From NCBI GenBank assembly GCA_051002015.1, contig JBPCMS010000054.1:1-26742 (forward strand): a stretch of 26,742 bases of DNA, in the 5' to 3' direction. This DNA is from JACDBE01 sp051002015. Its GTDB lineage: Bacteria > Actinomycetota > Acidimicrobiia > Spongiisociales > UBA5794. Below are positions 15,796-23,008 of this stretch, piece after piece (position 1 is the stretch's first letter; the number at the start of each line of letters is the position of its first letter). The notes beneath the pieces were generated by a model, which made no database searches, was not told the origin of the DNA, and saw only the letters and a program-made list of their open reading frames with translations. The position numbers and the translations under genes are program-made.

Positions 15796-16895
15796 GCCAC
15801 CGTGGCGGCGGGGAGCAGCACCAGGTCGGCCGGCGAGCCCGGGTCCAGCCCGTAGCCGTCGATGCCCAGCGCCCGCGCCCCGCCGAAGGTGGCGGTGTCG
15901 AGGGCCAGCTCGATGTCGTCGTCGCCGCGGAACCCTGACCTCCATGCCAGGAGGGCGGCCCGTTCCATCAGGTCGCCGTTGCCGTACGGCGACCACAGGT
16001 CGCGGATCCCGTCCTGGCCGAGACAGACGTTGACCCCGGCGTCACGGAGTCGACGCAGCGGGAGCGGCTCGGTCCGGCCGGGAGCGACCGTGGCCAGGGA
16101 GATGCGCTGCTCGGCCAACCCGGCGGCGATCCGGGCGAACCGCTCGTCGGGCACCGTGGCGACGGCGAAGGCGTGGGAGACGGTGACCCGCCCTGCCAGC
16201 CCCAGCGCCCTGGTTCGGGCGATGATGGCCTCGATCTGCCACGCTCCCAGCTCGCCCCGGTCGTGGAGGTGGATGTCGACCTTGCACCCATGGCGTTCGG
16301 CGATCCCGAACACCACGTCGAGGTGGCGCACCGGGTCGCGGTCGAACCCGGCGGGGTCGAGCCCACCGACGGCGGCGCAGCCGGCGGCGACGGCGGCGTT
16401 CATCAGCTCGGCGGTGCCCGGTTCCACCAGCATCCCGCTCTGGGGAAAGGCCACCACCTCGACCGTGACCTGGTCCCGGCGGGCCTCAGCCGCGGCCAGC
16501 ACCCCTTCGACACCGCCCAATCCGGCGTCGGGATCGACATCGACGTGGCTGCGCACCGTGGTCACTCCGTGGGTGATGCAGGCGTCGAGCAGGGCCCCGG
16601 CCCGCTCCGTCACCGGGGGGAGGTGGCGGCGGGCGGCCCGTTCGTTGGCGATCAGCCCGGCCAGGTCGGGCCCGCCGGTGTGGGACCGCCAGGGGAGCCC
16701 CCACAGCGTCTTGTCGAGATGGGCGTGGGCGTCGACCAGCCCGGGGAGGAGCAGCTCGCCCCCGCCGTCGAACTCGATCGCTCCCTCCCCGCCGGGACCG
16801 GCGCCGCCCACGACGGCGATCCGGCCGTCATCCACCACGACGTCGCTGAGCGGGCCACCCATCGGTCGAACCCGCCGCAGGATCAGCTCAGCCAC
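15786..16895 (-). CDS. Cytosine-deaminase-like amidohydrolase, frameshifted near its C-terminus
   Basis: The 369-residue frame is a TIM-barrel metal amidohydrolase with HAHLDK (His57, His59), a DIHLHDRG segment near residue 208, VSHAFA and GQDGIRDLWSPYGNGDLMERA. The pattern is that of the CodA/AtzC group, which deaminates cytosine or other aminated rings; the substrate is not certain. The start is GTG 16895, seven nucleotides after GATACT. The C-terminus ends early at ...LPAATVAGR. The adjacent frame continues the family ending (AVITHPARSLVVKAGVIV...) to a stop at 15724. Restoring one G in the G4 run at 15792-15795 (CCCC on the plus strand) would give a protein about 25 residues longer. This is either an error or a recent mutation. 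It lies downstream of the amidase-like gene on the same strand. Confidence 0.82.
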   Translation of the reverse strand: MAELILRRVRPMGGPLSDVVVDDGRIAVVGGAGPGGEGAIEFDGGGELLLPGLVDAHAHLDKTLWGLPWRSHTGGPDLAGLIANERAARRHLPPVTERAGALLDACITHGVTTVRSHVDVDPDAGLGGVEGVLAAAEARRDQVTVEVVAFPQSGMLVEPGTAELMNAAVAAGCAAVGGLDPAGFDRDPVRHLDVVFGIAERHGCKVDIHLHDRGELGAWQIEAIIARTRALGLAGRVTVSHAFAVATVPDERFARIAAGLAEQRISLATVAPGRTEPLPLRRLRDAGVNVCLGQDGIRDLWSPYGNGDLMERAALLAWRSGFRGDDDIELALDTATFGGARALGIDGYGLDPGSPADLVLLPAATVAGR

Positions 16896-16930
16896 GCCGC
16901 CCAGTATCCCACCGCCCCTTCGGCCTCAAC

Positions 16931-17770
16931 TCAACGCCCCGCCTCGATGGCGGCCACCGCGGCGACGGCCGGTCTGCCGGTGAGAATCTCGACGGTGAGC
17001 GGGGCGGCGGCGGTTCTCGCCCCGACCGCCTCGGCCAGGGTGCCGTCGTGGATGGGGGTGCGCAGGGCATCGCCCGGGCAGCTTGTCGCCGCGTGGTCGC
17101 CATGGCCGGCGATGGTGTCGACGCTCACCGCGTACTCGGCCACCGCCCAGGCGAGCATGGTCTCGAGCGACGTGCGCTGCGGGTCCGGGAGGGGCTGGCG
17201 GTCGAAGTTGCCCTCGCAGCACACCAGCAGGTGACCGGTGGGGTCGTAGTCGGTGGCGGTGTCGCCCCCCATCGCCGGGTCCCGCCCCTGATACACGTTG
17301 CCGGCGGCATCGATGACGAAGTGGTAGGCGAGGTCGGGCCAGCCGCGGGTGTCGACGTGGAATGCCTGGTGCCCTCTGAGGTGGCTCGGCGCCTCGCTGT
17401 TCGCCTCCAGAAGGGTTGCGGTGTGGTGGACGGTGATCCGTTCGACGATGTGCTCGACCAGCCCTCCGCCAGGACGCCGCGCCCCCCACCCCTCCCGGCC
17501 GATCACGGTGATGACCGTGCCCGCGGTGTTCGTCGCCGAGGTGGTGGTGCCCGGTGGCGCCGTCGTGGTGGTGGCGGCGCCGATGGTGGTCGTCGACGAT
17601 GGGGGAGCGGTGGTGGTCGTAGGCGGCGGCACCGCCGTGCCCGCCAGCTGTGTGGTGGCCGGTGGGGCGCCGTCCCCCCGCCACCAGGCGACCGCACCGA
17701 GGGCGGCAGCGGCCACCCCCGCACCCAGGATCGCCAGCGCCCGCCTCCGCCCCGGGTCGGGCGCCGTCAT
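16931..17770 (-). CDS. N-acetylmuramoyl-L-alanine amidase / PGRP-like (Amidase_2), secreted
   Basis: The 279-residue protein begins with GRRRALAILGAGVAAAALGAVAWW, a twin-arginine-like or simple signal anchor (residues 7-30). A Thr/Pro-rich linker (about 41-83, repeated TTTTAPP) leads to an Amidase_2/PGRP domain with ITVHHTAT (His115), LAYHFVIDAAGNVYQGR and AGHGDHAATSCPGD (His223, Cys231), the zinc ligands of this family. It would cleave the amide between muramic acid and the stem peptide outside the membrane. ATG 17770 overlaps the stop of the upstream hemoglobin-like gene by 4 nt; a longer frame reads backwards into that gene. All zinc ligands are present, so activity is likely. Confidence 0.88.
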   Translation of the reverse strand: MTAPDPGRRRALAILGAGVAAAALGAVAWWRGDGAPPATTQLAGTAVPPPTTTTAPPSSTTTIGAATTTTAPPGTTTSATNTAGTVITVIGREGWGARRPGGGLVEHIVERITVHHTATLLEANSEAPSHLRGHQAFHVDTRGWPDLAYHFVIDAAGNVYQGRDPAMGGDTATDYDPTGHLLVCCEGNFDRQPLPDPQRTSLETMLAWAVAEYAVSVDTIAGHGDHAATSCPGDALRTPIHDGTLAEAVGARTAAAPLTVEILTGRPAVAAVAAIEAGR

Positions 17771-17961
17771 CGGTTTCGCAAGTGGTCGGCGGACGGGGCG
17801 AACCGCTCGTCGAGGAACCGTCTCAGGCTGCCGACAACCGCCATCTCGTCGAGCGCCTCGCCCATGCAACGCAGCCGCTCCCGCACGACAGCATCGCCGC
17901 CGATGGCCTCGTACGGCGTGGCGTGCTCGCCCCAGGGTCGCCCCACGGCTGGCTCGGTCAC
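17767..17961 (-). pseudogene. Truncated hemoglobin (group II-like) with globin core deleted
   Basis: The 64-residue frame begins like a group II truncated hemoglobin (PYEAIGGDAVVRERL) and ends like one (RCMGEALDEMAVVGSLRRFLDERF, then ADHLRNR). The roughly 70 residues between, which hold helices B to F and the proximal heme histidine, are missing. The join is in frame, between about residue 30 and RCM. Without the heme pocket it cannot bind oxygen as a globin. GTG 17961 sits six nucleotides after TACCCT, so it still has an apparent leaderless start. Its TGA overlaps the ATG of the amidase gene, so its translation may now serve only to couple the downstream gene. Confidence 0.65.
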
Positions 17962-17967
17962 GGGATC

Positions 17968-17973
17968 AGGGTA
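17968..17973 (-). promoter_or_regulatory. Putative -10 (TACCCT) of the globin-relic/amidase operon
   Basis: On the minus strand TACCCT precedes GTG 17961 by six nucleotides. It faces the purC promoter across about 110 nt that contain palindrome H. Confidence 0.4.
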
Positions 17974-18002
17974 GAACGGTGTCCGGTGGCGACGGCAGCG
18001 CG

Positions 18003-18052
18003 TTTCTTAGGACCGAAACGCGACTTACCTGACGCGTTTCGATCCTAAGAAT
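18003..18052. repeat. Palindromic repeat, second family, copy H
   Basis: TTTCTTAGGACCGAAACGCG pairs with CGCGTTTCGATCCTAAGAA across a short loop (ACTTACCTGA), with one mismatch. It shares CTTAGGAYCGAAACGCG with copy G at 9477-9530. It lies between the divergent purC and globin-relic promoters, so it is upstream of both and cannot terminate either. Confidence 0.8.
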
Positions 18053-18084
18053 GGGGGTCGGGGTGGTCCTGGGCGGTGTCCGGG

Positions 18085-18090
18085 TACCAT
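18085..18090 (+). promoter_or_regulatory. Putative -10 (TACCAT) for leaderless purC operon mRNA
   Basis: TACCAT is followed by eight nucleotides and GTG 18099 (then ATG 18102). No ribosome binding site is visible. It would drive purC-purS-purQ-purL. Confidence 0.45.
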
Positions 18091-18098
18091 GATCGGCC

Positions 18099-18977
18099 GT
18101 GATGGCGCTGCATCATCTCGGGTCGGGCAAGGTGCGAGACAACTACCTGCTCGACGACGATCGGCTGCTCATGGTCGCCTCCGACCGCATCTCGGCGTTC
18201 GACGTGGTGCTGCCCACCCCGATCCCGGACAAGGGACGGGTGCTCACCGGGCTGTCGATCCACTGGTTCGACCTGCTCGACACTCCCCACCACCTGCTGG
18301 GCACCGACGTCGACACCATCGAGGGGCTGCCAGACGCCGAGCGCACCGAGTTGCGGGGCCGGGCGATGATCGTGCGCCGCTGCCAGGTGATCCCGATGGA
18401 GTGCGTGGTGCGCGGCTACCTCTACGGGTCGTCGTGGATGGAGTACGCCGCCGGGGGCGGCCCCACCACCGAGCACCTTCCCCCGGGGCTGGCCATGGCC
18501 GACCGGCTCGACGAGCCCATCTTCACCCCGGCCACCAAGGCTGAGACCGGCCACGACGAGAACCTGACCGAGGCCGGCGCCCGCAATCTGGTCGGCGACG
18601 CCCGCTACGAGGAGCTGCGCCGCCGCAGCATCGCCATCTACCGGCAGGCGGCCGACTACGCCGCCGCCCGCGGCATCCTGCTGGCAGACACCAAGTTCGA
18701 GTTTGGCGAGGTCGACGGGAAGCTGTTGCTGATCGACGAAGTGCTGACCCCCGACAGCTCCCGGTACTGGCCGGCCGATGCCTGGGCTCCCGGCGCCACC
18801 ATGCCCTCGTTCGACAAGCAGCCGGTACGCGACTGGTTGGAGGACGGCGGCTGGGACAAGACGCCTCCGGCGCCCCCGCTTCCCGACGAGGTGGTGGCAG
18901 ACACCCGGCGCCGCTACGTCGAGGCCTATGAGCGGCTCACCGGCCGATCGTTCGAGCACTACCTGGCGGGGCGATGA
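18099..18977 (+). CDS. purC: SAICAR synthase PurC
   Basis: PurC joins CAIR and aspartate with ATP to form SAICAR. The 292-residue protein carries GSGKVRDNYLLDDDRLLMVA, DRISAFDVVLP, MECVVRGYLYGSSW, and ADTKFEFG with IDEVLTPDSSRYW. It is complete; the 50 residues after the last motif (SFDKQPVRDWL...) match the longer PurC form. GTG 18099 and ATG 18102 are adjacent; the leaderless promoter fits GTG better. It is the first gene of purC-purS-purQ-purL and overlaps purS by 4 nt (ATGA). The product of PurE from the first cluster is its substrate, and PurB from that cluster uses its product. Confidence 0.96.
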   Translation: MMALHHLGSGKVRDNYLLDDDRLLMVASDRISAFDVVLPTPIPDKGRVLTGLSIHWFDLLDTPHHLLGTDVDTIEGLPDAERTELRGRAMIVRRCQVIPMECVVRGYLYGSSWMEYAAGGGPTTEHLPPGLAMADRLDEPIFTPATKAETGHDENLTEAGARNLVGDARYEELRRRSIAIYRQAADYAAARGILLADTKFEFGEVDGKLLLIDEVLTPDSSRYWPADAWAPGATMPSFDKQPVRDWLEDGGWDKTPPAPPLPDEVVADTRRRYVEAYERLTGRSFEHYLAGR

Positions 18978-19228
18978 GGGTCGTCGTCTCCATCGCCCGC
19001 AAGGACGGGCTGTCCGACCCCGAGGGTGTCACCACCGCCAAGGCGTTGCGCCAGCTTGGGTATGCGGTGGGCGACGTCCATTTCGGACGGACCATCGCCC
19101 TGGACATCGACGCCACCGACGAGGCCACGGCCCGGGCCGCCGCCACCGAGATGTGTACCGCGCTGCTGGCCAACCCGGTGATCGAGGACTTCAGCGTCTC
19201 GGTCGATCGGGAAGGAGCGACGGCGTGA
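18974..19228 (+). CDS. purS: FGAM synthase subunit PurS
   Basis: PurS is the small structural subunit that links PurQ to PurL in the three-part FGAM synthase. The 84-residue protein shows the usual ARKDGLSDPEGVTTAKALRQLGY start, then VGDVHFGRTIALDIDA and a LLANPVIEDFSVSV end. ATG 18974 overlaps the purC stop by 4 nt, and its own stop overlaps purQ by 4 nt. Length and motif order are normal. Its presence means the downstream PurL is the small form. Confidence 0.94.
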   Translation: MRVVVSIARKDGLSDPEGVTTAKALRQLGYAVGDVHFGRTIALDIDATDEATARAAATEMCTALLANPVIEDFSVSVDREGATA

Positions 19229-19929
19229 CCGTCGCCATCGTGGTGTTCCCCGGCACCAACTGCGAGCTCGACGTGGTCCACGCCCTCGACGCCCTCGGCG
19301 CCGATGCCGAGCTGACCTGGCATGGCGACACCGACCTGTCCGGAGCGGCGGGGGTCGTCCTGCCCGGCGGGTTCGCCCACGGTGACTACCTGAGGGCGGG
19401 TGCCATTGCCCGCATCTCGCCGGTGATGGCCGAGGTGGAGCGGCTCGCCGCCGAGGGGCGACCGGTGCTCGGCATCTGCAACGGGTTCCAGGTGTTGTGC
19501 GAGGCCGGGCTGCTCCCCGGTGCCCTGGTCGCCAACCGGGACCTGCGCTTCATCTGCCGACCAATCCATGTGCGGGTCGAGTCCACCGCCAGCATCCTCA
19601 CCAGGGCGGCGACGGTGGGCGACGTCCTCAGGCTCCCCCTCAACTCGTACGAGGGCAACTACGTCGCATCGGGCGCCACCCTCGACGACCTGGCCGCCGG
19701 TGATCGGGTGTTGCTCCGCTACTGCGATCCCACCGGGGCGTCGACCGACGAGGCCAACGTCAACGGGTCGACCGACGCCATAGCCGGGGTGGCCAACGCC
19801 ACCGGCAACGTGGCCGGGCTGATGCCTCATCCGGAGCGGGCCAGCGAGGAGATCCTGGGGTCGACGGACGGGGTGGTGCTGCTCGAGTCGTTCATCGCAT
19901 CGCTCGCCGTCGCCCTCGCCGCTCCGTGA
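19225..19929 (+). CDS. purQ: FGAM synthase glutaminase subunit PurQ
   Basis: PurQ is a class I glutamine amidotransferase that releases ammonia for PurL. The 234-residue protein has FPGTNCELD, GGFAHGDYLRAGAIAR, GICNGFQ with nucleophile Cys85, and MPHPERA with His202 and Glu204, completing the catalytic triad. GTG 19225 follows GAAGGAG and overlaps the purS stop. Its 3' end (nt 19802 onward) has a decayed second copy at about 23009-23155, including an identical 27-nt run, so part of this gene was duplicated. Translation is coupled to purL by a GTGA overlap. Confidence 0.96.
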   Translation: MTVAIVVFPGTNCELDVVHALDALGADAELTWHGDTDLSGAAGVVLPGGFAHGDYLRAGAIARISPVMAEVERLAAEGRPVLGICNGFQVLCEAGLLPGALVANRDLRFICRPIHVRVESTASILTRAATVGDVLRLPLNSYEGNYVASGATLDDLAAGDRVLLRYCDPTGASTDEANVNGSTDAIAGVANATGNVAGLMPHPERASEEILGSTDGVVLLESFIASLAVALAAP

Positions 19930-22094
19930 CCTCCCCCGCCGTGACCGAGCCGCTCCACCGCCGGCTGGGGATGACGGACGACGAGAACGCCGTCGTCATC
20001 GACCTCCTGGGCAGGGAGCCGCGGCCGGCCGAGCTCGCCATGTACTCGGTGATGTGGTCGGAGCACTGCTCGTACAAGTCGTCGAGGGCGTGGCTGGGCC
20101 GGTTGCCCACCGAGGCCCCGTGGGTGGTGGTCGGGCCCGGTGAGAACGCCGGTGTGGTCGATCTCGGCGACGGCTGGCTGGCGGCGCTGCGGATCGAGAG
20201 CCACAACCATCCTTCGTTGGTCGAGCCGTACCAGGGCGCCGCCACCGGTGTCGGCGGCATCCTGCGCGACATCCTCACGATGGGGGCCCGCCCCGTCGCC
20301 GTATGGGACCCGCTCCGCTTCGGCCCGCTCGACGATCCCCGCAACCGCTACCTGCTCGACGGGGTGGTGCGGGGCATCGCCGGCTACGGCAACGCCGTCG
20401 GGGTCCCCACCCTGGGCGGCGAGATCGAGCTGGACGGGTGCTACGCCGCCAACCCGCTGGTCAACGTGATGGCACTCGGGCTGCTGCGGCGGGAGCAGCT
20501 GGTGCTCTCCGCCGCCTCGGGCGCAGGCAACATCGCCGTGCTGCTCGGCGCCTCCACCGGGCGGGACGGGATCGGCGGCGCCTCGATCCTGGCCTCGGCC
20601 GGCTTCGACCAGGCGTCGGGGGCGAAGCGGCCTTCGGTGCAGATCGGCGACCCCTTCGAGGAGAAGAGGCTGATCGAGGCCTGCCTCGAGCTCTGCCAAC
20701 GGGGGCTGGTGGTCGGGATCCAGGATCTCGGCGCCGCCGGGATCTCGTGCGCCACCTCCGAATGCGCCGCCAACGGCGGGATGGGAATGGACGTCGACCT
20801 CGACGCCGTCCATTTGCGCGAGGCGGGCATGACCGCGGCCGAGATCCTCATGTCCGAATCCCAGGAACGGATGCTCGCCATCGTCCGCCCCGAGGACATG
20901 GACGAGGTCGCCGCCCTCGCCGGGAAGTGGGAGATCGCCGCCTCGGCGATCGGGGTGGTCACCGAGGGCGGCACCCTGCGGGTCACCCACCACGGCGAGC
21001 TGGTGGCCGAGGTCCCCGCATCCTCGCTGTCCGAGGATGCCCCCAGGTACCGCCGTCCCCGCCGCCGCCCTTCCACCCTCGACGCCGTCTGGGCCGACCA
21101 GCCGGCGCTCCCCGGTTCGATCGACGCCGGGTCCGTCCTGCTCCGACTGCTCGCCGACCCCACCATCGGCGACCGCTCTCCCATCTACCAGCAGTACGAC
21201 CATCAGCTCTTCCTCAACACGGTGATCGAGCCCGGCCACGACGGGTCGCTGCTGCGGATCAAGGGCACCACCATGGGGCTGGCGGTCTCCACCGACGGTG
21301 ACGGCATGCGCGGCGCCCTCGACCCGGCACGGGGCGCCGCCCGCACCGTGTGGGAGGCGGCGCTCAACGTGGCCGTCACCGGGGCTCGGCCCTATGCCCT
21401 GGTCGACAACCTCAACTTCGGAAGCCCGGAGAACCCCGAGGTCATGTGGCAGTTCGTGGAAACCGTCGAGGGCATCTCGGAGGCGTGTGAGGCTCTGGGA
21501 ATCCCGGTGGTCGGCGGCAACGTGTCGTTCTACAACGAGACCGACGGGGCCGACATCCATCCCACCCCGGTGGTGGGGATGCTGGGTTTCGCCGACCCGA
21601 TGCCGTTGCGGCCACCGAGGCTCGACCGGGCCGAGCCCGGGATGGAGGTGTGGGTGGTCGGCCCGGACGACCCGACCGACTTCGCCGGCTCGGCTCTGGC
21701 CAGGATCGTGCTCGACCACCACGGCGGCCGGCCCGCCGCCGTCGACCCGGTCATGGGCGCCGCCGTGGTGTCGATGGCGACGGACCTGGCCGGGTGGTGC
21801 CCCGTCCTCCACGACGTTTCCACGGGGGGGTTGGGGGTGGCGCTGGCCGAGATCGCCATCATGTCGGGGGTGGGGATGACGGTGGAGGCGCCGGACTGGC
21901 GGGACCTGTTCACCGAATCGCCCCACCGGCTTGTCGTCGTGGCCCCCGCCGGCGCAGATCTGGGCGGCGGAGCGCCGGCGCGGCGGATCGGCACCATGGG
22001 TGGGGAGGCGATCAATTTCGGCGACCACGGATTGGTCGGCTTGGCCGAGGCGACCGCGGTGTGGCGGGAGGCGCTGGCTCGTTACCTGGGCTGA
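19926..22094 (+). CDS. purL: FGAM synthase subunit PurL (small form)
   Basis: PurL converts FGAR, ATP and glutamine-derived ammonia to FGAM. The 722-residue protein is the small bacterial form that needs PurS and PurQ. It shows MWSEHCSYKSSR, IESHNHPSLVEPYQGAATG, GGILRDILTMGA, GIQDLGAAGISCATSE, then the second half with NLNFGSPENPEVMWQF, VVGGNVSFYNE, TPVVGMLG and VHDVS-like HDVSTGGLGVALAE. Both AIRS-like halves are complete. GTG 19926 overlaps purQ by 4 nt. purF, which often follows, is absent; instead a decayed region begins right after the stop. Confidence 0.97.
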   Translation: MTSPAVTEPLHRRLGMTDDENAVVIDLLGREPRPAELAMYSVMWSEHCSYKSSRAWLGRLPTEAPWVVVGPGENAGVVDLGDGWLAALRIESHNHPSLVEPYQGAATGVGGILRDILTMGARPVAVWDPLRFGPLDDPRNRYLLDGVVRGIAGYGNAVGVPTLGGEIELDGCYAANPLVNVMALGLLRREQLVLSAASGAGNIAVLLGASTGRDGIGGASILASAGFDQASGAKRPSVQIGDPFEEKRLIEACLELCQRGLVVGIQDLGAAGISCATSECAANGGMGMDVDLDAVHLREAGMTAAEILMSESQERMLAIVRPEDMDEVAALAGKWEIAASAIGVVTEGGTLRVTHHGELVAEVPASSLSEDAPRYRRPRRRPSTLDAVWADQPALPGSIDAGSVLLRLLADPTIGDRSPIYQQYDHQLFLNTVIEPGHDGSLLRIKGTTMGLAVSTDGDGMRGALDPARGAARTVWEAALNVAVTGARPYALVDNLNFGSPENPEVMWQFVETVEGISEACEALGIPVVGGNVSFYNETDGADIHPTPVVGMLGFADPMPLRPPRLDRAEPGMEVWVVGPDDPTDFAGSALARIVLDHHGGRPAAVDPVMGAAVVSMATDLAGWCPVLHDVSTGGLGVALAEIAIMSGVGMTVEAPDWRDLFTESPHRLVVVAPAGADLGGGAPARRIGTMGGEAINFGDHGLVGLAEATAVWREALARYLG

Positions 22095-22135
22095 TTGCCG
22101 CCGGGTTCAGGCTCGTCCACCCCGACATCACGGAG

Positions 22136-22152
22136 TCGGGAGGCGCTCCCGA
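22136..22152 (+). terminator. Possible hairpin after purL
   Basis: TCGGGAG-GCG-CTCCCGA forms a perfect 7-bp stem with a 3-nt loop, about 40 nt after the purL stop. No U-tract follows, so it is a weak candidate for transcript termination or 3'-end protection. Confidence 0.3.
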
Positions 22153-22216
22153 GTGCCGACACCGGCGACCACCCAGACCGGAATCGATGAGGCGGGGCTT
22201 GACAAGTGCCGGGGGG

Positions 22217-22222
22217 GATAAT
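22217..22222 (+). promoter_or_regulatory. Putative -10 (GATAAT) after a G7 run
   Basis: GATAAT lies six nucleotides before ATG 22229, the leaderless spacing used elsewhere in this window. A TTGACA stands at 22199-22204, but only 12 nt separate it from the hexamer, too few for a normal promoter. The spacer includes seven consecutive G at 22211-22217. Confidence 0.35.
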
Positions 22223-22228
22223 CGGACC

Positions 22229-22348
22229 ATGGATACCGGAGGCGGCTTCGACGACTCCTCACCCGAGGTCGACACGGGAGGTGTGAGTGGTGTTCCTACC
22301 GGGCGCCTCAGCGCACACGAGATCGGTTACATCAACGATGAGTACTGA
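22229..22348 (+). CDS. Possible 39-residue peptide, unknown function
   Basis: ATG 22229 opens a 39-residue acidic peptide (starts MDTGGGFDDSSPEVDTGG, ends HEIGYINDEY). It is supported by GATAAT six nucleotides upstream. Third-position G/C is lower than in the pur genes but similar to the following broken gene. Inside it, GGGAGG at 22276-22281 serves as a ribosome binding site for GTG 22287 in another frame. It could be a real small protein, a leader peptide for the next gene, or chance. I see no family. Confidence 0.3.
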   Translation: MDTGGGFDDSSPEVDTGGVSGVPTGRLSAHEIGYINDEY

Positions 22349-22938
22349 TGGCTGGCGCGCCGACGGTGCCCTTGATCCGCGCCGACCCGTGGCGAGATGC
22401 CTGTGGGTGATGGTCGTGGTGATGCCGGCGGCGTGCTGGGGGACCGGTGGAGGGTCGGACACCTCGACGGCCGGGCTTCCCGTCAGCCATATCGAGGTGT
22501 TCGACATCCCCTACGACACCGTCGACGAGCTGTTCGCTGCGGCTGAGACGGTCCTGGTGGGGGCGGTCAGCTCGGTGGACTCATTGGGTGTTCTCGACAT
22601 TGATGAGGCTCCTGAGCCCTCCGAATGGGTAGTGGTGACGGTCGAGCCTTCGTCGGTCCTGAAGGGCGATCCGGCTGGGGATCGTGGTCTTCGCCTGGGA
22701 GGCTTTCGCCACCGACGGGCAGGGCAACCGCACGATGGCGTTCACCCTCAGCGGCGCGCCGACGCCACGCCTCGAAGACGAGTACCTGCTCTTCCTGGTG
22801 GAGGACCCCGGCGACCGATCAGCGGTCATCTCGGAGAGGACGACCCACGAATTGGTATCGGTCGTTGGGATCATGCGGATCGTCGATCGGACGATTGCTA
22901 GCGACACATCGGCGGCCACCCGGTGGGCACCGCGCTGA
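22287..22938 (+). pseudogene. Secreted or lipoprotein-like protein, frameshifted
   Basis: GTG 22287 has a strong GGGAGG five nucleotides upstream; ATG 22338 is an alternative. A hydrophobic stretch (CLWVMVVVMPAAC) ending in Cys50 resembles a lipobox. The mature part reads VSHIEVFDIPYDTVDELFAA, VLVGAVSSVDSLG and VVVTVEPSSVLKGDPAG. At GGGG 22677-22680 the frame breaks: deleting one G continues as IVVFAWEAFATDGQGN, EDEYLLFLVEDPGD and VVGIMRIVDR to a stop at 22936-22938. Together the two parts make a protein of about 216 residues that reads like a small extracellular domain protein of unknown function. Codon use is less GC-biased than in the pur genes, which may mean transfer or relaxed selection. 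Confidence 0.6.
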
Positions 22939-22982
22939 ACGGGGTGCGTGTGGTGGATCTCGGCGAGGTGCTCACCAACTAG
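22923..22982 (+). pseudogene. Possible N-terminal remnant of a CaiB-like CoA-transferase gene
   Basis: A 19-codon frame reads LNGVRVVDLGEVLTN and then stops. L-x-G-V-R-V-x-D-L-G is typical of the start of family III CoA-transferases. No continuation is found downstream in any frame. The match is short and could be chance. Confidence 0.2.
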
Positions 22983-23008
22983 GGCAGAGATCACGCTGAG
23001 ACCCGGTG

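Noticed and set aside
15786..16895. The amidohydrolase as amidase partner of nitrile hydratase
   Set aside because: It has the metal-dependent CodA/AtzC-type motifs, not the Ser-Ser-Lys amidase signature, and lies more than 6 kb from the nitrile hydratase operon.
19827..22028. A long open frame antisense to purL (about 730 codons)
   Set aside because: It is a by-product of high G/C at third positions; it has His/Arg/Gly-rich nonsense composition and no motifs, while the plus strand encodes a complete PurL. The same holds for long antisense frames over the SPFH, acyl-CoA synthetase, purA, purD and MBL genes.
22199..22222. Standard sigma-70 promoter TTGACA/GATAAT
   Set aside because: The two hexamers are only 12 nt apart, too close for a normal promoter; only the -10 was kept, at low confidence.
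22229..22348. RiPP precursor peptide
   Set aside because: The peptide is short and acidic, but no modifying enzyme, protease or clear leader/core structure lies nearby.
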